Source: Rhodotorula mucilaginosa
Lineage: Eukaryota; Basidiomycota; Microbotryomycetes; Sporidiobolales; Sporidiobolaceae
Assembly (NCBI GenBank): GCA_034406715.1
Contig: CP137876.1
Span: 288,001-352,000, forward strand
DNA length: 64,000 nucleotides
Direction of reading: 5' to 3'
The translations under genes and the position numbers were made by a program. The notes under the pieces were generated by a model, which searched no databases, was not told where the DNA came from, and worked only from the letters and a program-made list of their open reading frames with translations. Shown here one piece after another: positions 24,259 through 35,948 of the stretch; positions within the stretch are counted from its first letter, which is position 1, and each line of letters starts with the position of its first letter.

Positions 24259-24917
24259 ATGGGCTTGTACGGGGGATTGGCGAGCCTCGCGGGAGGGGAC
24301 GAGCGAGCGCCCACTGGGGGATTCGAGGGCCCGGGTCGTGCTGAAAGGGGACCGACCCGACCTCGTCTCCATCTCGACCTCGCTCTCTCGCCCTGCGCCC
24401 CTCGCCGACTGCATGGCTATGCTCTAGCATAGAGCACCGCTCTCGCTCGTCCGCCCATGCGCGGCAAGGGCGGTTCGGCACCACGATCCCCCGTTCACCT
24501 CAGCTCGACCTTCGCGCGCTTCCCCTCGACGCCTATCCATCAGAGACACCCATTCATACGCAATCACTCATACTGACTCTCTCTCGGTTTCACCGTGACC
24601 ACAGGGCGAAAGCGGCCGGTGCAGCTGCGCAGTCCAAGGGCGGTGCCGCCAAGAAGAAGAAGTGGAGCAAGGGCAAGGTCAAGGACAAGGCCAACAACGC
24701 CGTCGTCTGCGACAAGCCGACCTTTGACCGCATCATGAAGGAGGTCCCGACCTTCAAGATGATCAGCCAGTCGGTCCTCATCGAGCGCATGAAGATCAAC
24801 GGATCCCTCGCCCGCGTCGCGATCCAGCACCTCCACAAGGAGGGCCTCATCAAGCCGGTCATCCACCACCGCGCCCAGCTCGTCTACACCCGCGCGACCG
24901 CCGAGGCCGACGCCTAA
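24259..24917 (+). CDS. RPS25: 40S ribosomal protein eS25
   Basis: Small-subunit ribosomal protein near the head and E site; in yeast and mammals it is needed for some IRES-driven initiation. The body, in one exon from 24605, is unmistakable: [90 protein letters not shown], with stop at 24915-24917. The first exon is uncertain. The best candidate is ATGGGCTT at 24259-24266 followed by a GTACGG donor and a 338-nt intron ending CCACAG at 24604, giving [15 protein letters not shown] long first intron right after the start is common in fungal ribosomal protein genes. The body is certain; the start is a proposal. Confidence 0.85.
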
Positions 24918-25519
24918 ACGTCAGTCCCCTCTTCGCTTTTCGACTCTTTCTGCAGCTCCTGACCCCGTCGCCTCCGACCCGTCCGCAGCGTTACCGTTTA
25001 GGCTCTCGACTCCCTCCCTCGACGATCACACTCTCCCTCCTTCTTCTTCTTCTGCGACCTTTTTTCGGGCCATCTTTGCGCACGCGGCGTTCCTCCATCC
25101 CATTCCGGGCAACCATCGGATTCCGACTCGCGCGTCTTTGGTCTCGAAGTGGGTCGCCATCCCTTTTTCCCACGCAGTGCGCCGTGTAGGGATGCATTTT
25201 TACCTTGACACGAATCAGATCGGTATCTGTCTCCCTTTCTCCTGCTGCGGTCTCGTGGAAAGCGGCCTCGCCGAAGCATCCCTCGTAGTCGACTTCTTCC
25301 CACTCGCGCGCGACATGGCATGCGCTTTTCTCCTGCTCTGGAGACCCGTCGCCGGCTTGGTCATCGTGCGGCAGGTCCAGGAGGAGAGGCCGAGGATGAG
25401 AACGTGATGGTATTCGACAGGGCATGAAGATCACGGAGAGAAGAAAAAGCATCTATAGATTGTGAGAGCAAACAGAGAACAATTGGTGTACCGGTATCAA
25501 CACGAGGCCCGCGATGGTG
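24918..25519. other. Convergent intergenic stretch
   Basis: About 600 bp between the stops of eS25 and the DUF1772-like gene. It includes a pyrimidine-rich region just after eS25, presumably its 3' untranslated region. No gene, repeat or RNA structure is evident. Confidence 0.5.
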
Positions 25520-26692
25520 TTATGCGCAAGCGAGGTCGAGGACCGTCAGAGCGAACGCGGCGCCGCAGAGAATCGCCGGACCCAGCTGCAGGCGCGAAAG
25601 CTCGAGGATGAGGCGGTCCGCTGCGCACCCGAGAGGGGAATGGTCAATACGAGAGTTTCTGACGCAGAGGCTGGGGTGGGGGAGGTAGAAAAGGGGAAGT
25701 GAATGCGCACTATCTCTGACTTTGGCCACGCCGGCCTGCAGCTCCGACTCGTCCCCTTCCGAAAGGTCCTCCGAATCGAAGCCGTTGTCCTCCTCGTCCG
25801 ACTCGTTCCCGTTCCCGTTCCCGTTTCCGTTCCCATTCTCGTTTCCTTTTTCGTCGACCGATTTCTCCTGCTCTTCCAGTGTGGGAGAAGCACCGCGCCA
25901 ACCCGACCTACCGAGAGCGCGATCGAGCCCTGTAATTGTTGTTCCCCGAGAGGAGTTGCGCGCTCTGAGTCCGAGCAGGAGGAGGCGCCTCTCTTCGGCT
26001 TCGAGAGCCTCGATCCGGGGCGTCAAGAGTCCGAACGAGTAGGGACGGAGAGCGAGAGTCAGGATTGCGGCGAGGACGAAGAGGGACTGTCGAACGAGGG
26101 AGAGGGGTGAGTTGGGAAGTTCAGCACTTGGAAGGCGGGAGTGACGATGACTCACGCGGCGGTTTTGAGCGACGGTGACGAGAAAGCGGCAGATCCACCC
26201 TTCGCCTCCTCCGAGCGCAGGGGCTGTCGCATCCGATTCGGCCGAGCGTGCAAGAAGGGCGCAGAGGGCGAGCGAGCCACTCAGGAGCGGGAGGAGGGAT
26301 CCGACGAGACTGGAAGATTCAGCTTCGAGGCGGGACCATACGTGCTGCGAGGAATCAAGATGCAGTCAGTCTAGCGGTGTTGGATCTTTTGAGGAACCTC
26401 GGGAGGGGGACTCACCAGGCGGCCGCGAGCCGATAACGGGGCGGCGAAGAGGGCCGGGATGGCGATGGCAGGCTGCGTGGGCGAGACGGGGGCGCTGGTC
26501 AGCTTGCCTGTATGTGTATACACAATGCTCCCAGACGTGCGTTAACGAGCAACAGGCCCGTGGTGATGCCGGAGAGAGCACACGCCGAGATCAGCAAGCA
26601 CGTCAACAGAGACCCGTCCGTAGTGGCGGCCAGCTGCGGAGCCTGCTACGAGTCAGTCATAAGCCAAGCTAGCGTCATGCTGCACTCACCAT
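25520..26692 (-). CDS. DUF1772-like four-helix membrane protein
   Basis: Membrane protein of about 275 residues. Exons 26690-26692 (ATG only), 26541-26642, 26416-26472, 26156-26344, 25711-26086 and 25520-25620 add up to 828 nt. The chain reads MAPQLAATTDGSLLTCLLIS with a first helix ending GITTGLLLVN. Then come PAIAIPALFAAPLSARGRL, HVWSRLEAESSSLVGSLLP with a second helix, a third (ICRFLVTVAQNRRSLFVLAA), then LALRPYSFGLLTPRIEALEA. A last helix (LGPAILCGAAFALTVLDLA) is near the C-terminus. The W-x-x-L after a VPAL-type motif and the P-Y-S/T-x-x-L-x-P-x-I-x-x-L motif are those of DUF1772 (anthrone-oxygenase-like) proteins. The 80-residue loop before the last helix, acidic with Gly-Asn repeats, is not typical of the family. 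Exon 2 seems to end in a GC donor; a GT donor 6 nt earlier would give 273 residues. Function unknown. Confidence 0.6.
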
Positions 26693-27770
26693 CTTCTGTC
26701 GGGTCCAGCGTAGAGTGCAAGGCGACGAGACCAAGCGGGGTGGGTGACTCCAAGAGTCACGCGTCTCTCACGTGAAAGTGAAATCGACCGACTGCGCTAC
26801 TCTTGGCGTCACCTCAACTGTTGCTTCTTCTCTCTCTTTTCCAGAGGTATGTGCAAGTTCTGAGCCAGGCAGGAACGTATCGACATTGTCAGACGGTGAT
26901 GTGACTAAGTGAAGAACGACCCGGCTCAAGGAAGGGGTAGGCGGGAAAGAAAGAGGAGGTCCACGCGAGACACGACCAATCAAGGCGTGCGCAAGACGAC
27001 GGACCTTAGGGGGTAAGAATCGGAGATGGGAGGGCGTGACGAGTGAAACGAAACAGTATTTGGCGGTTTTGTTGAGCATGAGAGGAAGGCAAATTTCTAA
27101 AAGAGGAACCTGTTTTTGTTGTTGCTTGGACGTCCGTCTCGCCGACTGCACACCGAAGAGGGAAGAACAACACTCGTCTAGTCAGCAATCGCTCGAGCGA
27201 GGGCAGCAAATCGCAGAGAGGGAGCGTACCGGACAGGATGATTGAGGGTCGAGATATTTTTCGAGTTTTGGAGTGAGAGAAGCGAGGCGGAGAAACGGTA
27301 CGGAAATGACGATGGCGAGTTCACGAACGAGCGTCACACGCGTGAGCGAGTGTGGACGAGACGGATCCTGATTTCGAAACGCATGGTGGAAAAGGGTGTC
27401 GAGAGAGTCGGGAGTGGCGAGGAGGCGAAAAAAAGAGAGGGGGCCAGGCCGAGCAAGTCGAGGCTAGTGAATCGAGACAGCGGGCGAAAGGTGCGTCGAA
27501 TAGACGCCGGCTCGAGGGGCGTGGGACGGGAGATCATTGAAAGAAGGGTAGGGACAAGGAGGAGGAGGAACGAGGAACTCTCGGAACCGACCCAACACGA
27601 ACTGAATCGCTGATCGGCGAGCCTCGCTTCCCCCTTCAGACCTTGAATCCTTTCCCTCCTCGCGCAGAATCCGCGCCCACTCACGATCGAACCACATCCG
27701 ATCGTCCACCAAAATCCCGATTCGGCTCTGTGCAACTGACGCTGGCTGGGGTGGCGGGGAGGCCCCGCAC
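26693..27770. other. Intergenic stretch of about 1.1 kb
   Basis: Both neighbours run leftward, so it holds the promoter and leader of the DUF1772-like gene on the left and the 3' region of the cyclin gene on the right. Frames open on the - strand near 27334-28098 are shadows of the cyclin gene plus low-complexity sequence. I see no additional gene. Confidence 0.5.
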
Positions 27771-29669
27771 TTAGCAGATGGCGCGCGACCACGTCTCCTG
27801 GCCGAACGACCTCGAGCGCGATGCCGCAAGGTCGACAGGCGGGAAGAGACTGTAGCCGCTCGCTTCGGCGACGCGACGGCACGACGAACGGGCGGCACGC
27901 GTCGCCGCCGGGCCGACGAGAGGCGATTCTTGAGCTTGGGCAGCAGCCGACGAGGCGAGACTCGAAGCGGCGCGGGACATGAGCGCGCGGCGACGAGCGT
28001 CGACGACGAGGTGCAGCGGCGATTCGAGCGGACCGCTCGCGTCGAGGTTGACGTTGGCGAGGTAGGTCGCGTTCGTGTGGACCGGAGTCGACGGGCACGG
28101 CGCCGAGGTCGCACCGGTCGAGGCGGACGAGACCATCGACGAGAGCGACGACGACGACGAGCTCGCACTGAGGGTGGCTGCGGGCGACTCGGTGGCGGCC
28201 ATCGCCGTGATCTCGACCTCGCGCTGGGCCGCGAGAGCGAGACGCTCGAGCGCAGCCTGGACGGCGACGCGGTCGCCAAGCTCGCCAGAGCCGAAGCGCA
28301 GGCGGTCAGCGACGACGCCGAGCCACGCGAGCCACTTGTCCTCGCGGATGACGACGTCGAACCCGAGCGCGAGGAAGACGTGCGCCTCGAGCTTGTTGAC
28401 ATCGGGGAGCGGGATGCCCGAGACGGTCGAGAACGTGTCGTTGCGGTACGAGTTGTCCTGGAGCGTCTTGTTGGCGACCATGAGCGCGCCGAGCACAATT
28501 TTGAACGGCGCGGCCTTGAACGAGGTCGTCTGGGCGTCCTGGCCGGGCTCCGCAGGCGTCGGCGGGATGATCTTGTCGACGGGGATCTGCGAGACAAGGT
28601 ACATGGCCATGACGATGTCCTCGGGCGTGACGAGCGTCGCCGTCAGGATCTGCTTGACAAACTGACGGAACGGCACCGACGGCTCGACGGGCAGAACCGA
28701 GGCGCGGGCGCGGGTAAAGCCAAGCTCGGCGAGACGCTGGCGGCGCGCAGACGCGTCCTCCGCAACGTCGCTCTCGTAGTCCGAGGCTGACGAAGTGCGA
28801 GCGCGGCGGTCACCGATGGCGCCGAACTGGTCCCCGTTGGCGCTCCGGCGAGGGCCGGCACGACCGGTCTGACCGGCGTCAGGCCCGCTTTGGAGAGCGT
28901 GCTGGTAGCCCTGACGGACGGCTTCCCAGACCATCTCGGTCGCCAGGTCGGCGAGAGGGACGGCCGAGAGCTCGACGGGCGGCGGAGGCGGAACGGCCGA
29001 GACGTTCGGGATGAGGTCGTACGTGATCGGCTGCGCCTGGTCCTCCATCATGCTGTCGGCGTGGTGAGCCGGACGGTGCTCGTACTCGAAGTCGTCTGCG
29101 GATCAGGACAATACGAGTCAGTAAGAAGTCTCGACAGGAAAACAGGCGAGACTCAGGCGAAAAGGCTCACTGTCGAGCGTCGCGCGCTGGGCCGACTCGG
29201 CGACGCCGTAGTGAGCGGTCGGGTACGCAGTCGGAGGCGGGAGCGTAAAGCGCTCGTACGGCTGTGTAGCGGGGACACGGGCCGGTGTCGCAAAGGCAAA
29301 GCGGCTGCGGACGGCCGGCTGCTCGACCGACGCGAAAGCCGGAGGCATGTAGAATTGCTCGAGCTGGTTCGCGGGGAAGAACTGCTGCTGCTGCTGGTAC
29401 ACGGCGGGGTTGTAGGCCTGGTACGCGGCGGCGGCGGCGGGGTGCTGAAGCGCCGCGAAGGCGCCGGCTTGCTGCTGCTGCTGCTGCTGCTGCTGGAACC
29501 AGCGAGCGGCTTCCTCCTGCTGAGCGAAAGACGCCTGCTGGTGGGAGTGCGACGCGCGGAGATGGTCGTAGTGTGCGCCCTGGAAGTGAGTCGGGGGCGC
29601 CACCATGTTCCACGAGTGCGGTTGAGTGGTTCCGTCGAAAGTCGACGGGTATCCGTGAGGGACGTTCAT
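27771..29669 (-). CDS. PCL-type (Pho85-associated) cyclin
   Basis: Cyclin of the Pho80/PCL family, a regulatory subunit for a Pho85-like kinase, probably the PCL1/2 class tied to cell-cycle entry and morphogenesis. It starts MNVPHGYPSTFDGTTQPH at 29669. The N-terminus is Gln/Ala/Tyr rich with a polyglutamine run. An intron of about 80 nt joins ATLD to NDFEYEHRPAHHADSMMED. The cyclin box follows: VPFRQFVKQILTATLVTPED, IVMAMYLVSQIPV, KIVLGALMVANKTLQDNSYR, NDTFSTVSGIPLPDVNKLEA and HVFLALGFDVVIREDKW. These fit the PCL pattern of A-x-K-x-x-x-D and W/F-x-x-V-S-G-I-P. The C-terminus is Ser/Ala rich and ends at 27771. The frame stays open to 29747 but has only that one convincing ATG. The exact PCL subclass is not certain. 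Confidence 0.82.
29470..29496. repeat. CTG/CAG run coding polyglutamine
   Basis: Perfect CTG triplets on the + strand, CAG on the coding strand, give about nine glutamines in the cyclin N-terminus. A shorter run lies at 29384-29398. These are coding microsatellites, likely to vary in length. Confidence 0.8.
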
Positions 29670-30899
29670 GCGTTGGTGAACGGGTAGTCGAGAAACGTGC
29701 GCTTCTCGAGGACCCAAGAGTGTGCTCGTTGTCGATTGACTGAGCACCTTTTTTTGAGAGGTTCTGGTGACGGACGGAGACGACGACCTAGAACAAAGAG
29801 CGGGCGGGTGTTCTTGCGAAGGGTGGTTGGCTTCGTAAGACGAGTGCTGTAGGCGAGCGAGTCAGCATGCGATGGAGTACTCGGCGCGCGCGAGAGAGAG
29901 GAGCGTACGAGAGAGAGAGAGAGAAAGGCAGAAACAGGCGGAGGACAGCTAAGCCCTGTCTGAGTCGGAGCGGAGGGGGTGAACTGCAAAGACTATGTAG
30001 TCTCGAGTATCAAGGGGGGGAGATGTAGGCGGGAACCTTGGCGTCGAGGAGGCGGACTGAGTCTGCAAGCGAGCGAGCGAGGTCAGTGAGTGCATGCGCT
30101 GAGCGTGGTTCCGCGAAACGTGCCGAGTCAACTCGTCACTTTCCAGAGGAGCCAGACTTACTTGTCGAACAGTACTCGCAACTCCTTCCCTAAGAACGTT
30201 TGAACTGGACACCAGACGACTTGAGAGCAAGCTGTACGCGCAGAGCAAGGTTCGACCGGCGAGTTCAGCACGATCCGTGCCGAAGGGGCCGGAAAAGTTG
30301 ACGGCGGCGGAACTCACCTCCGGGAGGTTCAGAACGCCTGTCTCGTGGACACTACTGGCTTTGATCCTGCGATTGACCGAGCGACTGGCTGCTCACTGAG
30401 GGTCGGAGTGGCGCGAACGAGCGTTTGCGGCTGCCGAGGGTCAGGTGAGCGTTTCCGAGCGATCAAAGTCGAACCGGGAGGGCGGGTAGCGGGTAGGCCT
30501 CGGGGCAGAGGGTCAAGAGAGTCCTGTACGGTGGTACAGAGACTGGACGCGGGGGGGAGGTCAGCCAAACTGGGTCCACGACGGACAACGTGCTGACTCG
30601 GCGTCGCCCACGAGGTCGAGCCCGCGCGCAGTAGTCTTTATTACAAATCGCTTGTATTCATCTCATTAGAAACCGCACCTTTCGGAGGTCCGTATAGCTC
30701 TCCTCCCTTCTCTGTCTGCGGCAGTCTCTACCGCTCTTCTCTTCATGCTATGCCTGCGAGATACATTATAAACGTCCGCGCGCTCACCTACAGACGTCAC
30801 CGGCGAATTCTCGGGCGAGAGAAAATCTGAAAGGCTGGGGGCAGCCCGGGGGAACAGCGCGGGGGAAAGGTGATGGTGACATCAAGCTATGCACGACAC
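29670..30899. promoter_or_regulatory. Long upstream region of the cyclin gene with leader introns
   Basis: This 1.2-kb stretch between two leftward genes is the upstream region of the cyclin gene plus the 3' flank of the RAD5-like gene. On the - strand a good donor (GTAAGT from 30161) and acceptor (TTGCAG ending at 30063) define a likely 99-nt leader intron. A further donor (GTGAGT from 30317) with an acceptor near 30230 suggests another. A GA-dinucleotide run sits at about 29891-29928. A long spliced leader is the simplest reading. The right third (30600-30900) shows nothing I can name. Confidence 0.45.
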
Positions 30900-33800
30900 T
30901 CAAGCGAGGCCAAAGATCGAAGCCAAGTCGGTTATCTCTGCGATGGACGAAATGTGAGCATTCATGGAGCGAGAGATCAGAAAACGCGCGCGGAAACGCA
31001 CCGATTTTCGCCTTGGCCTGCGAGGCATTCTTGTGTCCAGAAAAGGCCTACAGACAAGAGCGTGTCAGCCTCTGAGATGACCGCGGAGTCGGAGCGTGCC
31101 TGCACGATGCACAACACGTACCTGCGCAATGAGAGCCTCCTTTTTGGCTTGGATCGCCAGAACGCGGTCTTCCACGGTTCCTTTGGCCACGATCTGAAAG
31201 ACTCGGACCCTGAGCATCGCCGAGGAGCAGTGTCAGGAGATCAGAGCGGCTCAGCGGATCCGTTCGGAGAGAAAGTACACGCACGGTTTCGTCTGACCGA
31301 TACGGTTCACGCGATCGATAGCTTGAGCTTCGATAGCGGGTTGCCACCACCTGTCAAGGGAAGTATATTTGAGCGCAAGAACATAGGGAACGACTGAGTG
31401 CGCGACGTACGGGTCCATCATGAAGACCTGGCTCGCCACCGTGAGATTGAGTCCGAGAGCTCCGGCCTGATCGCGACAGGAAGGTCATCAGCTCGGCTCG
31501 AATCGACATCAGGAAACGACAGCAGTAAGGATGACGAGCGTACCTGAAGCGACAGCAGCATGACCATCGGATTATCCCGGTCCTCCTTGCTGCCGGCGAC
31601 GGCGGTCTTGTTCGGGATCGTGAAGCTCTTGACGACCTCTTCGCGCTTCTCCTGACGCATCGATCCGTCAAAGCTGCAGGATCCTCGAAATCTCCAGTCA
31701 ATGGTCAAAGTCGTGGCTGGACGCTCTGCACTTGACGTACCGGCAAGTCGAGATGCCTTCCTCGTGCAAGGCCGCCTCGATCCTGTCGAGGTGTCCGGTC
31801 CACTGCGAGCGAGACGAGCACAAAGCCAGAAAATCACGTTAGGATCAGAGTCATTTATACGATGGCGCAAGCACCACTCGAGAAGAGTGCGCACCTGCGA
31901 GAAGACGAGACTCTTGACGCCCGGCGCCGAAGCTTTCAGCAGCCTGACCAGCGCAGCCGTCTTGGCCGAGTTCTCCGGCAACGCGACACTGCCATTCCGA
32001 CTGACACTGCTCGAGCGAGTCGTCGAAGGCGTGACGCTCCGTTCGGCCACGGGCGCGATGACATGGTCGCGCGAGAGGTGCAGCCCGCAATACGGGCATG
32101 AAGACCTCGCGTCGACGGCGGCTTCGATGCTGTGTATGAACGGAGTGCAGTCAATTCTCAGGATCATAACCGGACGGACACGTTGGTCGAGTTGACTCAC
32201 CAGCTCTGACAGAAGAAGTGCTGGCAGATCGTGATCCTCGGATCGACCGCCCACTGACCGCAAGCAAGGCAGTCCGCGCCCGCCTCGGTCATCTCCTGCA
32301 CCATACTGCGCAAGAAACTCAGCTGTTCGGCTCCAGGCCGCCCGCTGCTGATCCCGACGGCGGCGTCGTGGTCGTGCTGGATGCGAGCGGCGAGTTTCCG
32401 ATCCCTCATGCTTTTTTGGTGGAAATGAGAGTCTCGTCAGCTCATGCTTCAACATTGAGTGCGCGAAAAGATACACATACTCGGCAATGAAGTCAGGCGG
32501 GCACAAGGACGGATCGCAGGCGATTTGACGAAGTCGCAGCAAGAGGCAGACTTACGGTAGCAGATCGTGCGTCAGCGAGACGTCGACGACGAGGAAGTGG
32601 GGCCTCTTGCGCAATGGAGGAGAACTCACGGATGCGGGTGACGCTCGGCTTGGCGGCATTGCTCTTCATCGCCTGCTTCACGCTCGAGCTGATCTCGGCC
32701 TCGATCTCCCGGTACAGCTGGAGAGGCTCGCCCTCCAGTTCGACCTCGTGCTTGTAGTAGGTGATCTTGGGCAAGGTGATGAGTGGCTTGCCGTTGGCAT
32801 CCACCATGTCTTTCGTCCTACGGAATGGACAAGCGTCAGTCTCGAACGACGCGCACACGAAGAAAAGTCACGGTTCGGGGGCACACCTTCGGAGCGTTGT
32901 CGACAGAACAATGGCCTGTCAGGGAAAGCTGGGTAAGCTTATGCAGTTCCGCCAACAGCACAGAGATTACACGCACGCGCAGAAGCTTGGCCCGCTTCTC
33001 GTCGCCGGCTTTCGAAACATATTGGCGCCAAACCTCCGGCTCGTCGAACGGTTTGCAAAGCTTGAGGAAGCAGAGCATCGCTCCCACTGCATTGGGAGTC
33101 AGGACGGTCAGCCTTTTCGAGTTCGTACCCAGATGTGTGCGGGCTCCGAGACGCACGATCGGCGGCCGAGTTGAGAATGGGCGTTCCGGTCAAGATCCAC
33201 CGACGTCTGTTCGAAGAGGGGGTAAAGAAGCGACATCAGCGATGGCCATCTTGCTCGAGCAGGCAAACGTGTACTGACTCGGCTTTGAGCTCGGCGCAGG
33301 CTCGCGACATCTTGGCCTTTGGGTTCTTGACCATATGGCCTTCGTCGAGCACAACCCTGCGCCACTTGATCGAATGCAGCACCGAGTCCTTCTTGACTTT
33401 TTGCTTCTTGGCCGGGTGCAGCGCGTCCTCGTCGTCTTCTTCGGCGTTCTCGACTTCGTTCTTGACCGAAGAGGCACGGGACGAGCGTTGCGAGTCTCCA
33501 TCGTTCAGCGATCCGGCGAGGGTTTGGCTGCAAGGTCAGAAAGAGATCGTCAGTACTCGCTGCTCGTGAGTGTAGAAGGGGCCATTGACTTCGAACTCAC
33601 TATGTGCTGATGATGACGTCAAACTTGCGCAACTCGCGCTTGCTGAGATCGCGGCCTTCGCCATGGTACATGTGCCATTTGAGCCGCTTCTTTCCGACGT
33701 GCTGCTGGAACTGCTCGGTCCAATTCGCCGCAACCGAGAGCGGGCACACTGCGAGGATCACAGGGCCGATCAGAGCTTTGTTAGATGCGAGCGATGCGCA

Positions 33801-35714
33801 GGCTGCTCACCGATCAAGGTCATATCGTCGTATCGCTCGTCAGGCTCTTCAGGTCCGCCTTCCAGCACACCTTCGCCCGTGTCGTCCGTACAGATGAGCG
33901 CGATAGTCTGCATCGTCTTGCCGAGACCTGTTCGGTTCAGGACGTCGTCAGTGCGCGCGCGGTGCGCGAGGGCTCATGGGGAGGAGCGAGCCCCTTACCC
34001 ATCTCGTCTGCGAGGATGCCCCCCCGTTTCAGTCTCGGCGTTTCTCGGGTCGTCTCCTCCGTGCCCGTATTGAGCCAGTAGGTCCCTCCCTAGCGTACAA
34101 GGCAAGTCAGACCGGGCATAGTAGCAGGTCCCACACGGAACAGGCGAACGAACCTGCAAATCTTGTCGTTTTGCCCAAAGCTGGACTGGCGCATCGTCGA
34201 CCGTTTTCGGCAGCTGGGGATGCTCCATCCTGATCATCCACGCCAAGCCTTGACGCTACAAAGTAGAGAAGGTTGCATTGTCAGGATCGCGACCGCATCT
34301 GCGAGTTGAGGAGGAAAGACGCACTTGGAAAGGCAACAGATTTGACCTCATGCTGCCGTCGTCTTTCCCCGGAGGACAAGGATGCCCAGGCAGCCGGGCA
34401 GGGTCGAGAGCGCCGACCTTGAAGAGATCGCCGATCAGGTCGGGTCGAGCGGTGCGTTCCATCTCGGCGGCCATTTCGAGGAGGGAATCAGGCGCCTCGT
34501 CGTCGTTGCCGCCGCCGCTCTGGAGAAAGGAGATGCCCCGTTGTCAGTTTCCCCCACGCACATGGCAGGTAATCAATTCTGATCAGAGTCAGTACGCACT
34601 TGGCCACCACTGCCTCCCCCGCTCCCGCCCCCGCCCCCGCCACCTCCGTCGCCACTGCTGCCATTCTGACCCGGTCGTGCACGAGACTTGCTCCCCGACG
34701 CCGCCTCGTTCTCCTTGTCCATGAGCTTACGCTCGAGGTCCTGCTGCTCTTTCTTCTTCTTCTCCGCTTCCACCTTTTTGTCGCGTCGCTCGGGGAAACA
34801 CCAGTCGAGGCGCTCGTCGTTGATGTATTTCCGCTTGCCGTGAATTTCGAGCCGCATTGTCGTCTTTGCGAGCCCGACCGTGTTGGCGGGGACTGTACAA
34901 TTGAACTTTGGCATCAGCGCGGACCGAACGCAACGCGATCGAGGCAGGTGAGGGAGAAGCTTGAAACACGACGAACCTGGACCGGCGGTGGCGGCGAGGC
35001 GGATCTTGCGCGCCGCGAGGAGCGGCGTCAGCTTTTCGGCCAAGGCCTTGGCGACGTAGCCGACTCGCTGACCGCGCGAGTGGCGAACCTCGATCGCGTT
35101 CTTGTCGGCGACATTGTACGGATCCTGCACATGCGAATTCATCAGCGTCCTCTGTCGGAAATCAGCGAACGACAGGGCAGCTGGTCGCGCGAGGACCTAC
35201 CCGCCTCAGATCCAGGTCCATTCCCTCTTTGACTGCAAGAAGAGGAAGGAAAGAATCTGTTTTAGCGAGAGGACCGACATGCAAGAACGCAGCAGCGGAC
35301 GGACGCACGGGTTCGGATTCCTCCGGCATAGGCCAAGCCGACAATGTTGGCCTTGGACAGGGTGTGGAACAGAATCTCCTCGTTCGGGTCCTCGATCGCA
35401 GTCGGCTTGCTGTCCTCTCGGTCCTGTGGCTTGACGTCGTCGGCCTCGTCGACCTGTCCGTCGGCATCGGCATCAGGAGAGGCTTTCCCTTTGCCCTTGC
35501 GATCGGGACTCGGCGAACGCTTGATAGCGGGCTAATAGGATGCTCGTCAGCTCGCACGATCGCCAAGGTTCTCACGGGGGCGTACGAGGTGAGCGAGGCG
35601 CACCTTTTCGTCGTCTCGAGGGATGTTCAAAGAGGAAGCCGTTGCGAGTCGCGACGTCGAGGCGACTGGGTCCTGCGCGCGCTCGATCTTGTGTTTCACG
35701 TCTTGCTCGTCCAT
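30900..35714 (-). CDS. RAD5: RAD5/HLTF-like SNF2 ATPase with HIRAN and RING domains
   Basis: Template-switch DNA damage tolerance protein: a SNF2-family translocase with a ubiquitin ligase RING, expected to polyubiquitinate PCNA and remodel stalled forks. Order along the protein: a HIRAN domain ([10 protein letters not shown], then [20 protein letters not shown] and [12 protein letters not shown]), which binds 3' DNA ends in HLTF. The SNF2 core follows, with GGILADEMG joined by splicing to [22 protein letters not shown]-type motif Ia, and [15 protein letters not shown] (DEGH box). Next are [10 protein letters not shown] and the RING finger, [17 protein letters not shown] then QHFFCQSC and [10 protein letters not shown]. 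The second lobe has [55 protein letters not shown] and [16 protein letters not shown]. It ends [14 protein letters not shown] with TGA at 30900-30902. Around 18 introns. The start is taken as the first in-frame ATG at 35712-35714. Confidence 0.9.
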
Positions 35715-35948
35715 CCCTGCCTGCCCAGCACCGTACAGCGCGCTGAGTGAGAGCAGCGTCGGCGTCAAGCGAGAGACTCATCCTGCTTCCGCGTGCAGCG
35801 GTTGACCTTCACACACACGCTTAGACTCGGTCTGAACACAGACAGAGAGACAGAGACTGGTCAGAGACTGCTTTCCACTCGACAACCAGTCAGAACACGC
35901 GCAGAGGAGGACGAGCGCAATCTCTCGTTCCCATCGCTCGCCGACCCG
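35715..35948. promoter_or_regulatory. Divergent promoter region (RAD5-like / YSH1)
   Basis: About 230 bp separate the two outward-facing starts. An ATG at 35779-35781 on the RAD5-like side is in another frame and would act as an upstream ORF if transcribed. No named element was seen. Confidence 0.5.

Noticed and set aside
35715-35781. ATG at 35781 as the RAD5-like start
   Set aside because: It opens a different frame (MSLSLDADAALTQRAV) that soon ends; the coding frame has its first ATG at 35712-35714. An extra 5' intron could still join them.
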